DNA of 64,000 nucleotides. It comes from Panax quinquefolius (taxonomy: Eukaryota; Streptophyta; Magnoliopsida; Apiales; Araliaceae). The DNA lies in assembly GCA_020205615.1 (NCBI GenBank), contig CM035173.1:50210617-50274616 (forward strand). Direction: 5' to 3'. The position numbers and the translations under genes were made by a program. Shown in pieces: positions 1-11,498 of this stretch. Under the pieces are notes generated by a model. It was given only the letters and a program-made list of their open reading frames with translations. It ran no database searches and was not told where the DNA came from. Each line of letters starts with the position of its first letter. The first letter of the stretch is position 1.

Positions 1-167
1 CCAATGAAAAAGAATATTCCCCACCAAACGAATATTTTATAACAACTTGCATACTTTGCGTAATTTATAAATACTACCCATAACTATAACATTATCTCAA
101 ATTCACACCATAATATTCAAAAAATTCGAGAAAATTAAATCTTTATTAAGTAAAATCGGATCTCACA
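1..167 (-). repeat. Partial array unit (LTR terminus part)
   Basis: Only the last part of a unit is in the window. It ends at the LTR-type terminus 161-167 and matches 3,115-3,279. Confidence 0.85.
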
Positions 168-1264
168 TCGCAGCGTGACACAAAGTTATTCCAAGCGAGA
201 ATAATAAAGAATGGAATAATGTTTCTCTTCATGAATACAAAAGAAATAATACCCCTACCTTAGAATAAAGATGGATACCGGAATAGAAATGTAGCCAGAC
301 TTCTCTTATTCTTTCTCTATATAATAAATGCTCTATAGCTTTGGTGAATTGGCAAGAAATGAAGGAAGAATGAGCTTCTATTAATAGAAAAATATAGTTT
401 CGATAATTGCACATTTTGGGGCTCGAAAAATTACAAATCTGATACCTCCGACTTTTCTTTTATTTTAATTTAGTCCTGCAAGTATTATCAAACTTTCAAC
501 ACCTTCCCTAATAGTAAATAATATGAATTAATAGTTCAATCATGAGAATCAATAGTTATAATCATGTGAAAATACGAAATACAATATAGTACCTCTATCT
601 ATACCTCCCTTTTTAACTTAGTCATGCAAGTATCATCTTACGCATGTTAACGTGAGTCTCCAGTTTAAATTTCATGGTCATCGGAGTTATAGAACTCCGG
701 TTATATCGTATTTCGTCGGAAAAACCTAAATATTGAAATGGTCATAACTTGCTCATTTTAAGTTGGAATGAGCTCATTTTTGGACATATACTTTCATGTC
801 CCAAAAGGCCAAAATTGTTCTCATAATTTAAGTGGTAAAAGCAAATTACCCTTCTAAAATCTAGGCGATAGCTTTTCGGTAATTTCCAACTTTTGACTCC
901 TTTCTTAAATCATCCACATACGAAAATCTCTGACACCTTTTCAAGTGATTCCACTTGGAGATGCTACAAAACTCATAGATCTAACTCTAGAACTTGACCA
1001 CACTCAAAAATTCAAAATATAATAGGAGATATGGTCAATTGAATTTCATGTTCCATTTTCACCAAAATCTGATTTTCAACCCTTTGTGATTTCTAAGAAA
1101 CTTTCATGTTTTCACATAATAACCAACATAACTAATCATAACACTTACTAATACTTCATATACCCATGATTTTCATCAGTCCAAAGCTTTTATTATGACT
1201 CTCATCATAATCAACGTAACCAGATCATTTCCATAATTTAATAAGGAATGAATATAAATGATCA

Positions 1265-1890
1265 TTCACCATGCATGTGGTAATCCACATAGACAGGTTA
1301 TTCCAACAGAATAATAAAGAATGGAATAACAGATGGATTCACCATGTATGCGATAGAGATCACTGCAGACAAAGTTATTCCCAACGAATAATAAATAATG
1401 GAACCGAAGTCCCGTAGAAGGCACGCATGTGATATTACGGCATGAATAATAAATGCGAATAATAAATAATGGAACCCGTGTCCGGCGTAAACGCATTTTA
1501 GACGTGATATTCTCGACGAGAATAAATGTGGGATAATAAATAATGGAACCAGGTCCGGCGTAAAACGCACAGACATGATATTTCGACAGAATAATAAAGA
1601 ATGGAATAACAACATAATTTCACCATGTATGCGGTACTTCGCATAAACAGGTTATTCCAACAGAATAATAAAGAACGGAACCAGGTCAGGCGAAATTCGC
1701 ACCGACAGGATATTCCAACAGAATAATAAAGAATGGAATAATAGAAGAATTTCACCATGTATGCGGTACTTCGCATAAACAGGTTATCCCAACATAATAA
1801 TACATAATGGAATAACAGAAGAATTTCACCATGTATGCGGCACTTCGCATAAACAGGTTATTCTAACATAATAATGAAGAATGGAATAAC
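1265..1890 (-). repeat. Hairpin subrepeat block, unit 1
   Basis: About eight imperfect subrepeats of 70-85 bp built on 'GGTTATTCCAACAGAATAATAAAGAATGG'-like sequence. Each has a short inverted repeat at the same place: ATGTGG/CCACAT at 1,275-1,290, GCGT/ACGC types in the middle copies, and TATGCG/CGCATA at 1,628-1,645 and later copies. Translations of this block give repetitive serine/tyrosine-rich peptides that should not be taken as genes. Confidence 0.85.
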
Positions 1891-2108
1891 AACTCTTACG
1901 AGTATTGAAAGAAGTAATTCTCTTCATGAATACGAAAGAATAATACCCCTTACAGGTACAACAAATAATATCCCTTACCTCAAAAGAAGACTGGATATTG
2001 GAATAGTGAGGGAGCAGACTTATCTTCTTCTTTCTCTCAATAATTTCTCTCTATAATAATGGCTCTAAAGCTTTAGTGAATTGGTGAGAAATGAAGGAAG
2101 AATGAGCT

Positions 2109-2120
2109 TCATTTATAGGA
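2109..2120 (-). promoter_or_regulatory. TATA-like box, array half B
   Basis: On the minus strand this reads TTCCTATAAATGAAG, followed downstream by a pyrimidine/GA-rich leader. The same box is at 5,198-5,206 and 8,281-8,288 in the other units. It sits where the Tekay-like and solo LTRs carry 'CCTATAAATAG', so it is probably the inherited LTR promoter. Activity is not shown by sequence alone. Confidence 0.5.
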
Positions 2121-3279
2121 ATATATAGTTTCGATAATCAGACGTTTTGGGGCTCGAAAAAATTACGATCTAATACCTCCACTTTTCTTTCATTTTTAAT
2201 TCAATCATCCAAGTATTATCAAACTTGCACCACCCCCTAATAGTAAATCATGTGACTCAATAGTTCTAAACATGTGAAAAAATTAATTACAGTATAGTAC
2301 CTCCATCATTACCTCCATTTTTAACTTAGTTATGCAAGTATCATCAATCTTGCACCAACTCCCGTAATAGTATAAGAATGTGATTCAATAGTACACACAT
2401 GTGAACAAATAGTTATATGAGCATGTGAATTAGTAGCAATTAATTGCTCATATACCCAATTAATTACCCAGTTTATCAATATAACCCCCATACATCAATT
2501 ATCATTGGAATAGATGTCGATTTCAACTAACACCAATAATCCCAACAAAATGGAACTATCAAATTCATCTTTAATCAACACGAACTTATTCATCATTAAT
2601 ATCATAACTCACAATATTTAACAACCAGGTCATTCCCAGGAAAGAGGGGGCTTTCCAATAAGGATTTCTCCCTATTGGCGCGTAATTAGGTGACCAAACA
2701 TCTCCTCGACAAAACTTCTAGACATTGTAAATATTGCAATTTAATAATATGAATAACTTTATCGTCTCAATTATTGATTTAATAATATATCATATAATAC
2801 AGATGATACTGTGACAATAATCGAATCAATAATATGAGAGATATGATCGGAATTACTACTATAGCAATAATTGATTATAATCGAAAGTGACTTCTCACGT
2901 AAGCATCGATAATCAATACTTGTGTGTTACTATGCAACCACACGTATTCATCATACTTTTACTCTACCGGTAGTTCAACAATATTAACAGGTAAAACCTT
3001 CGTAGTTATTTTCATAAAATATTTTTTGTCGTTTTCTAACTACGACTAATGAGATACTTCCGTTGTGGGGTCCACTAATGATTATTAAACGTCGTCACGA
3101 ATATTCTCCGACAAAAAAGAATATTCCCCAGATCAAACGAATATTTTATAACAACTTGCATACTTTGCAGAATTTATAAATACTACCCATAACTATAACA
3201 TTATCTCAAATTCACACCATAATATTCAAAAAAATTCGAGAAAATTAAATCTTTATTAAGTAAAATCTGGGATCTCACA

Positions 3280-6200
3280 CCAGCACATCAAAGTTATTCC
3301 AATGTAATAATAAAGAATGGAATAACAGAAGTTCTCTTCATGAATACAAAAGAAATAATACCCCCTACCTTAGAATAAAGATGGATACTGGAATAGAAAT
3401 GTAGCAGACTTCTCTTATTCTTTCTCTATATAATAAATGCTCTATAGCTTTGGTGAATTGGCAAGAAATGAAGGAAGAATGAGCTTATTAATAGAAAATA
3501 TAGTTTCGATAATTGCACATTTTGGGGCTCAAAAATTACAAAGACAATACCTCCAACTTTTCTTTTTATTTTAATTTAGTCCTGCAAGTATTATCAAACT
3601 TTCAACACCTTCCCTAATAGTAAATAATATGAATTAATAGTTCAATCATGAGAATCAATAGTTATAATCATGTGAAAATCTGAAATACAATATAGTACCT
3701 CTATCTATACCTCCTTTTTAACTTAGTCATGCAAGTATCATCTTACGCATGTTAACGTGAGTCTCAGTTTAAATTTCATAATTATCATCTGAGTTATAGA
3801 ACTCCTATTATATCGTATTTCGTTCGGAAAAACCTAAATATTGAAATGGTCATAACTTGCTCATTTTAAGTTGAATGATCTCATTTTTGGACATATACTT
3901 TCATGTCCCAAAAGGCCAAAATTGTTCTCATAATTTAAGTGGTAAAGCTTGACCCTTCTAAAATCTAGAGCATGAGCTTTCTAAGAATTTCCAACTTTGA
4001 CTCCTTTGCTAAATCACCAATAACGAAAATCTGACACCTTTTCCAAAGTGATTCCACTTGGAGATGCTAAAAACTCATAGATCTAACTCTAGAACTTGAC
4101 CACACTCAAAAATTCAAAATATAATAGGAGATATGGTCAATTGAATTTCATGTTCCATTTTCACCAAAATCGATTTTCAACCCTTTGTGATTTCTAAGAA
4201 ACTTTCATGTTTTCACATAATAACCAACATAACTAATCATAACACTTACTAATACTTCATATACCCATGATTTTCATCGGTCCAAAGCTTTTATTATGAC
4301 TCTCATCATAATCAACGTAACGATCATTTCCATAATTTAATAAGGAATGAATATAAATGATCATTCACCACGCATGTGGTAATCCACATGTAATGAGTTA
4401 TTCAACCGAATAATAAAGAATGGAATAATGGATGGATTCACCATGTATGCGATAGAGACCTACGCATGTGTTATTCCCAACGTAATAATAAATAATGGAA
4501 CCGGTCCCACGTAAAAAACGCATGCATGTGATATTACGACGAATAATAAATGCAGAATAATAAATAATGGAACCAGGTCTGGCGTAAACGCACGGACAGG
4601 ATATTCTGACAGAATAAATGTGGGATAATAAATAATGGAACCAGGTCCGGCGTAAAACGCACAGAAATGATATTTCGACAGAATAATAAAGAATGGAATA
4701 ACAACATAATTTCACCATGTATGCGGTACTTCGCATAAACAAGTTATTCCAACAGAATAATAAAGAACGGAACCAGGTCAGGTGAAATTCGCATCGACAG
4801 GATATTCCAACAGAATAATAAAGAATGGAATAATAGAAGAATTTCACCATGTATGCGGTATTTCAGACAAACAAAGTTATCCCAACATAATAATACATAA
4901 TGGAATAATGAAGAATTTCACCGTGTATGCGGCACTTTGCATAAAAGTTATTCTAACATAATAATGAAGAATGGAATAACAACTCTTACGGTATTGAAAG
5001 AAGTAATTCTCTCATGAATACGAAGAATAATACCCCTTACAGGTACAACAAATAATATCCCTTACCTCAAAAGAAGACTGGATATTGGAATAGTGAGGGA
5101 GCAGACTTATCTTCTTCTTTCTCTCAATAATTTCTCTCTATAATAATGGCTCTAAAGCTTTAGTGAATTGGTGAGAAATGAAGGAAGAATGAGCTTCTAT
5201 TTATAGGAATATATAGTTTCGATAATTGCACGTTTTGGGGCTCGAAAAATTACAGTACAATACCTCCAACTTTTCTTTCATTTTTAATTCAATCATCTAA
5301 GTATTATCAAACTTGCACCACCCCCCCTAATAGTAAATCATGTGACTCAATAGTTCTAAACATGTGAAAAAATTAATTACAGTATAGTACCTCCATCATT
5401 ACCTCCATTTTTAACTTAGTTATGCAAGTATCATCAATCTTGCACCAACTCCCGTAATAGTATAAGAATGTGATTCAATAGTACACACATGTGAACAAAT
5501 AGTTATATGAGCATGTGAATTAGTAGCAATTAATTGCTCATATACCCAATTAATTACCCAGTTTATCAATATAACCCCCATACATCAATTATCATTGGAA
5601 TAGATGTCGATTTCAACTAACACCAATAATCCCAACAAAATGGAACTATCAAATTCATCTTTAATCAACACGAACTTATTCATCATTAATATCAAAACTC
5701 ACAATATTTAACAACCGTGTCATTCCCGGAAAGAGGGGGGCTTTCAATAAGGATTTCTCCTGATCATAGCGAATAGGTGACCAAACATCTCCCGACAAAA
5801 CTTCTAGACATTGTAAATATTGCAATTTAATAATATGAATAACTTTATCGTCTCAATTATTGATTTAATAATATATCATATAATACGAGATGATCTTGTG
5901 ACAATAATCGAATCAATAATATGAGAGATATGATGCGTGAATTACTATAGCAATAATTGATTATAACCGGGTGACTTCTCACGTAAGCATCAATAATCAA
6001 TCTTGTTATTCTTACGCGAACCACACGTATTCTTGTACTTTTACTACGGGTAGTTCAACAAGATAAATCAAAAACCTTCGTTGATTATTTTCATAAAATA
6101 TTTTTGTCGTTTTCTAACTACTGACGTGATTACTTCCGTTAGGGGTCCACTAATGATTATTCCGTCGTAATATATTTTCCGACAAAAAAGAATATTCCCC

Positions 6201-6348
6201 ATCAAGCGAATATTTTATAACAACTTGCATACTTTGCAGAATTTATAAATACTACCCATAACTATAACATTATCTCAAATTCACACCATAATATTCAAAA
6301 AAAATTCGAGAAAATTAAATCTTTATTCGTAAAATCTGGGATCTCACA
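3280..6348 (-). repeat. Array unit 2
   Basis: Same A, subrepeat, B layout as the first unit. Differences from the neighbours are mainly one- to five-base changes at CAG/CTG sites, for example 'aaaatcgatttt' at about 4,167 where the other units read 'aaaatctgatttt'. Confidence 0.85.
4370..4982 (-). repeat. Hairpin subrepeat block, unit 2
   Basis: Same block as in unit 1. The first hairpin here is CATGTGG-TAAT-CCACATG at 4,373-4,390, a perfect 7-bp stem. A 150-residue open frame on the minus strand across 4,398-4,850 exists only because the repeat length keeps the frame open. Confidence 0.85.
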
Positions 6349-9300
6349 CCGCGTATACAGGTTATTCCAACAGAATAATAAAGAATGGAATAACAGAAGT
6401 TCTCTTCATGAATACAAAAGAAATAATACCCCCTACCTTAGAATAAAGCTGGATACTGGAATAGAAATGTAGCAGACTTCTCTTATTCTTTCTCTATATA
6501 ATAAATGCTCTATAGCTTTGGTGAATTGGCGAGAAATGAAGGAAGAATGAGCTTCTATTAATAGAAAAATATAGTTTCGATAATTGCACATTTTGGGGCT
6601 CAAAAAATTACAGTACAATACCTCCAACTTTTCTTTTATTTTTAATTTAGTCCTGCAAGTATTATCAAACTTTCAACACCTTCCCTAATAGTAAATAATA
6701 TGAATTAATAGTTCAATCATGAGAATCAATAGTTATAATCATGTGAAAATACGAAATACAATATAGTACCTCTATCTATACCTCCCTTTTTAACTTAGTC
6801 ATGCAAGTATCATCTTCGCATGTTAACGTGAGTCTCAGGTTTTAAATTTCATGGTCATCGGAGTTATAGAACTCCGGTTATATCGTATTTCGTCGGAAAA
6901 ACCTAAATATTGAAATGGTCATAACTTGCTCATTTTAAGTTGGAATGAGCTCATTTTTGGACATATACTTTCATGTCCCAAAAGGCCAAAATTGTTCTCA
7001 TAATTTAAGTGGCCGAAACAGCCCTTCTAAAATCTAGACAGTAGCTTTTCGGTAATTTCCAACTTTTGACTCCTTTGCTAAATCAGTCCACACGAAAATC
7101 TACAACACCTTTTCCAGTGATTCCACTTGGAGATGCTAAAAAACTCATAGATCTAACTCTAGAACTTGACCACACTCAAAAATTCAAAATATAATAGGAG
7201 ATATGGTCAATTGAATTTCATGTTCCATTTTCACCAAAATCTGATTTTCAACCCTTTGTGATTTCTAAGAAACTTTCATGTTTTCACATAATAACCAACA
7301 TAACTAATCATAACACTTACTAATACTTCATATACCCATGATTTTCATCAGTCCAAAGCTTTTATTATGACTCTCATCATAATCAACGTAACCAGATCAT
7401 TTCCATAATTTAATAAGGAATGAATATAAATGATCATTCACCGTACATGTGGTAATCCACATAGACGAGTTATTCAAATGAATAATAAAGAATGGAATAA
7501 TGAGATGGATTCACCATGTATGCGATAGAGACTGCACAGACAGGTTATTCCCAACAGAATAATAAATAATGGAACCAGTCCGGCGAGAAAAGGCAGAGCG
7601 GGATATTACGGCGTAATAATAAATGCAGAATAATAAATAATGGAACCCGAATGGGCGAAAGCGCACTACGGACAGTGATATTATTACGTAATAAATGTGG
7701 GATAATAAATAATGGAATCGAATTCCGGCGTAAAAGCATGTGAAATGATATTTCGACGTGAATAATAAAGAATGGAATAACAACATAATTTCACCGTGTA
7801 TGCGGTACTTGGCGATAAACAAGTTATTCAATGTAATAATAAAGAATCGGAACCGAATTCAAAGAAATTACGCATCGACGGGATATTCCAACAGAATAAT
7901 AAAGAATGGAATAATAGAAGAATTTCACCATGTATGCGGTACTTCGCATAAACAGGTTATCCCAACATAATAATACATAATGGAATAACAGAAGAATTTC
8001 ACCATGTATGCGGTACTTCGCATAAACAGGTTATTCTAACATAATAATGAAGAATGGAATAACAACTCTTACGAGTATTGAAAAAGTAATTCTCTTCATG
8101 AATACGAAGAATAATACCCCTTCACGAATACAACAAATAATATCCCTTACCTCGAAAGAAGACCTGATATTGGAATAGTGAGGGGCAGACTTATCTTCTT
8201 CTTTCTCTCAATAATTTCTCTCTATAATAATGGCTCTAAAGCTTTAGTGAATTGGTGAGAAATGAAGGAAGAATGAGCTTATTTATAGGAATATATAGTT
8301 TCGATAATTGCACGTTTTTGGGGCTCGAAAAATTACGATGCAATACCTCGACTTTTCTTTCATTTTTAATTCGATCATCCAAGTATTATCAAACTTGCAC
8401 CACCCCTAATAGTAAATCATGTGACTCAATAGTTCTAAACATGTGAAAAAAATTAATTACGTATAGTACCTCCATCTATACCTCCATTTTAACTTAGTCA
8501 TGCAAGTATCATCAATCTTGCACCAACTCCCTTAATAGTATAAGAATGTGATTCAATAGTACACATGTGAACAAATAGTTATATGAGCATGTGAATTAGT
8601 AGCAATTAATTGCTCATTTGCCCAATTAATTACCCAGGTTTATCAATATAACCCTATACATCAATTATCATTGGAATAGATGTCGATTTCAACTAACACC
8701 AATAATCCCAACAAAATGGAACTATCAAATTCATCTTTAATCAACACGAACTTATTCATCATTAATATCAAAACTCACAATATTTAACAACCAGGTTATT
8801 CCCAGGAAAGTGGGGGCTTTCCAATAAGGATTTCTCCCTATTGGCGCGCAATTAGGTGACCAAACATCTCCTCGACAAAACTTCTAGACATTGTAAATAT
8901 TGCGATTTAATAATATGAATAACTTTTGTCGTCTCAATTATTGATTTAATAATATATCATATAATGCGGATGATCATCGTGACAATAATCGAATCAATAA
9001 TATGAGAGATATGATGCGTGATTACTATAGCGATAATTGATTATAAGCGAGTGACTTCACGTAAGCATCAATAATCAATCTTTGTGTGTTACTATGCAAC
9101 CACATCGTATTCGTACTTTTTACTACGGGGTAGTTCAACGAAGATTATCGTAAAACCTTCACCGTTATTTTCATAAAATATTTTTGTCGCTTTTCTAACT
9201 ACTGACGATTATTTCCGTTGTGGGGTCCACTAATAATTATTAATCGCATGCGAATATTTTCCGACAAAAAGAATATTCCCGAACCAAACGAATATTTTAT

Positions 9301-9427
9301 AACAACTTGCATACTTTGCGAATTTATAAATACTACCCATAACTATAACATTATCTCAAATTCACACCATAATATTCAAAAAATTCGAGAAAATTAAATC
9401 TTTATTAAGTAAAATCGGGATCTCACA
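6349..9427 (-). repeat. Array unit 3
   Basis: Same layout. Its first 80 bases are nearly identical to 43,107-43,190 of the solo LTR, which fixes the breakpoint of the fusion that created the unit. Confidence 0.85.
7437..8062 (-). repeat. Hairpin subrepeat block, unit 3
   Basis: Same block, with heavier damage at CAG/CTG sites (for example 'aatgtaataataaag' for 'aacagaataataaag'). Confidence 0.85.
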
Positions 9428-9935
9428 CAGCGTGTCTGAGTTATTCCAGCGAGAATAATAAAGAATGGAATAATGAAGTTCTCTTCATGAATACAAAAAA
9501 AGAAATAATACCCCTACCTTAGAATAAAAGGCTGGATCTTTGGAATGAAATGTAGCAGACTTCTCTTATTCTTTCTCTATATAATAAATGCTCTATAGCT
9601 TTGGTGAATTGGCGAAATGAAGGAAGAATGAGCTTCTATTAATAGAAAAATATAGTTTCGATAATTGCACATTTTGGGGCTCGAAAAATTATAGTACAAT
9701 ACCTCCAACTTTTCTTTTATTTTTAATTTAGTCCTGCAAGTATTATCAAACTTTCAACACCTTCCCTAATAGTAAATAATATGAATTAATAGTTCAATCA
9801 TGAGAATCAATAGTTATAATCATGTGAAAATCGAAATACAATATAGTACCTCTATACATACCTCCTTTTTTAACTTAGTCATGCAAGTATCATCTTACGC
9901 ATGTTAACTTAGTCATGCAAGTATCATTTTGTGAC
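9428..9935 (-). repeat. Partial array unit ending at the Tat element
   Basis: Half A stops after 'cttacgcatgttaac'. The preceding 'ttagtcatgcaagtatcat' is then repeated once more before Tat protease sequence begins at about 9,936. This is the array's right boundary. Confidence 0.8.
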
Positions 9936-11493
9936 TGGAACTGGAAGAATAGCCTAGTCCAGCTGTTCTAATTTGACTGGACATTTGAATAGGGTGCTTA
10001 ATACCCTGTTTATCTTTACCAAGCCCGTGTCCAGGTTGATGACCCAATGACATCATTTCTCGAGTGGCCGACATAACCTCAGCAAAAATCTTGGGTACAA
10101 AAAGTGGCGTTCCAATAGAATGATACTGCGTGGTACTCACTTCCAGAGTATGAAAATTGGCCGGCTCAACTTCAGAGTTGAAACTAATGATTGGCAGATC
10201 TTCTTGTTCAGGATACTCTGGCTCAGCATTGACAGTGACTAGACTGTTGTTGACAATGTATTTGAGTTGTTGATGTAGTGTGGAGGGAACGACTCCAGCC
10301 ATGTGTATCCATGGTCTACCCAATAGCAGGTTGTATCCTGAATCTATCTTGAGGACGTGGAAGGGTACATTAAATGTATTTGGACCAATCTCAATTGGAA
10401 ATTCAATCTTTCCGATGACATTTCGTTGGGATCCATCAAAAGCTCTAATAACCGTATGGTTGATTTGGATCCGCTTGAGATTGACATTCTTCTTCACCAA
10501 GGTGGCATGAGGAGAGATATTTAGAGACGAGCCTCCATCTATCAAAACTCCAGCTAGCATGTACCCGAAAGACAAAACTGCAATGTGCAATGGCTTACAA
10601 TGATCGATCCCTTCGGGTGGTATATCATCATCAGTGAAGGATATCACATTATTGTTGAAAATGTGATCAACCAAATGTTGAAATTTTTCCACATCCACTG
10701 ATTTTGGCAAGTAGGCTTCTTCCAAAAGCTTCAATCAGATCTTCCGATGATCTTCAGAAGAGAAAACCAAGTCCAGTATAGATATCTGGTGTGGAGCTTG
10801 TCGTAAGCTTAAAACCACATTGGCTTCATTGTGGCCCATAGTGCGGAGGAATTTTTCAATATTCTCCATGGGAATCTTCCCTTTGCTTCATGAAATAGGT
10901 TTAATAACCCGTTGAGGAAGATCACGATTGGATTTTCCTTCGACACTTATAAGCGATGGTATGAGACGTGGATCCTTGACTTCTCCATAATTCCATGGAA
11001 CTTTGTGTATGGTTTCTAATAGGATGTTATAGTGCGAAGGGTAAAGAAATTGGCTCTGGTGCGGCCACTTTCAAAGGATTGTCAGCTCCTTTGAATTGAT
11101 TTAGTTATATGGGAAATACTTTGACAGTCTCATCATCCACTTCAGATATAACTGCTACTGATCCCTTCCATTTGGTAGGACATGCATTCCTACTCTTGAG
11201 TTGCACAGTGTAATCATCTGCTAGTTGCAGGACACCACTATCAATAAGATTCTGAATGAGATGGCGGAGTGCCCAACATTCTTCTATACTGTGACCGCGA
11301 GAGTGTGAATGTTATTGACACACTTCATCAGAATTGAATTGTCCTGAACGGGGATTGATTGGAGGCAGAAGGAAGGTAATTCTTCCTTTGTTAATCAACA
11401 TTTGCAGTATCTCCACCACAGATTAGCCCAGATATGTAAATTCTCTTTGATTGGCAAAATCCCAGCGAGCTTTAGCATTTGCTCTCTTTGCAA
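9936..11493 (-). pseudogene. Tat/Ogre-type gag C-terminus and protease (part)
   Basis: Continuation of the Tat gag-pol that begins at 41,284 and is split by the copia insertion. Reading from 11,493 down, there is a second gag knuckle-like region (GHSIEECWALRHLI, about 11,230-11,310), then a linker. An open 273-codon stretch follows (10,734 to 9,913) with the retropepsin core VLIDGGSSLNIS and the downstream motif YNLLLGRPWIH. It ends with a G-patch-like segment (SLGHQPGHGLGKDKQG). Aspartic protease with DGGS in place of DTGA, followed by a G-patch, is characteristic of the Tat/Ogre branch of Ty3/gypsy. The protease would process Gag-Pol inside the particle. Stops and frame changes break the upstream part. 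RT, RNase H and integrase are missing because the array begins at 9,935. Confidence 0.85.
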
Positions 11494-11498
11494 CCTTA

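Larger units (their letters stand above)
168..3279 (-). repeat. Array unit 1
   Basis: The layout is: half A (about 190-1,250), subrepeat block (1,265-1,890), half B (about 1,890-3,279). Halves A and B are related but clearly diverged. Both carry the minus-strand promoter-like stretch, the 'AATACCTCC' segment and the 'TAACTTAGT(C/T)ATGCAAGTATCATC' segment. Half A alone has the 'GGTCATAACTTGCTCATTTT' stretch. Half B alone has the LTR-end region, including 'AGGTGACCAAACATCTCC'. Confidence 0.85.
1..9935 (-). repeat. Tandem array of ~3.08-kb LTR-derived units
   Basis: Three full head-to-tail units and two partial ones. Each unit ends in a gypsy-LTR terminus (ctcaca on the plus strand, i.e. TGTGAG on the minus strand) at 167, 3279, 6348 and 9427, giving unit lengths of 3112, 3069 and 3079 bp. 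The end of each unit (AAACGAATATT, then CTTTATTAAGTAAAATC and the terminus) matches the ends of the Tekay-like LTRs and of the solo LTR at 41,496-50,613 in layout. Each unit starts with sequence that is internal in that solo LTR (compare 6349-6430 with 43,107-43,190). The units lack the left end of the LTR (tgtgacgccccc), so they are not simply LTRs in tandem. No convincing coding sequence is present; short ORFs here are translations of the subrepeats. Units look nearly identical by eye except for lesions at CAG/CTG. The array continues off the left edge. Confidence 0.9.

Noticed and set aside
1298..1776. Overlapping minus-strand open frames of 76-150 codons in the array blocks
   Set aside because: They are translations of the 70-85-bp subrepeats with no start context, no domain and frames that break between units.
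7545..7970. Open frames in unit 3 on both strands
   Set aside because: Same subrepeat artefact; not conserved between units at the protein level.
168..9427. CRISPR-like array
   Set aside because: Spacing and sequence are those of LTR subrepeats in a plant genome; no spacers of constant length and no cas genes.
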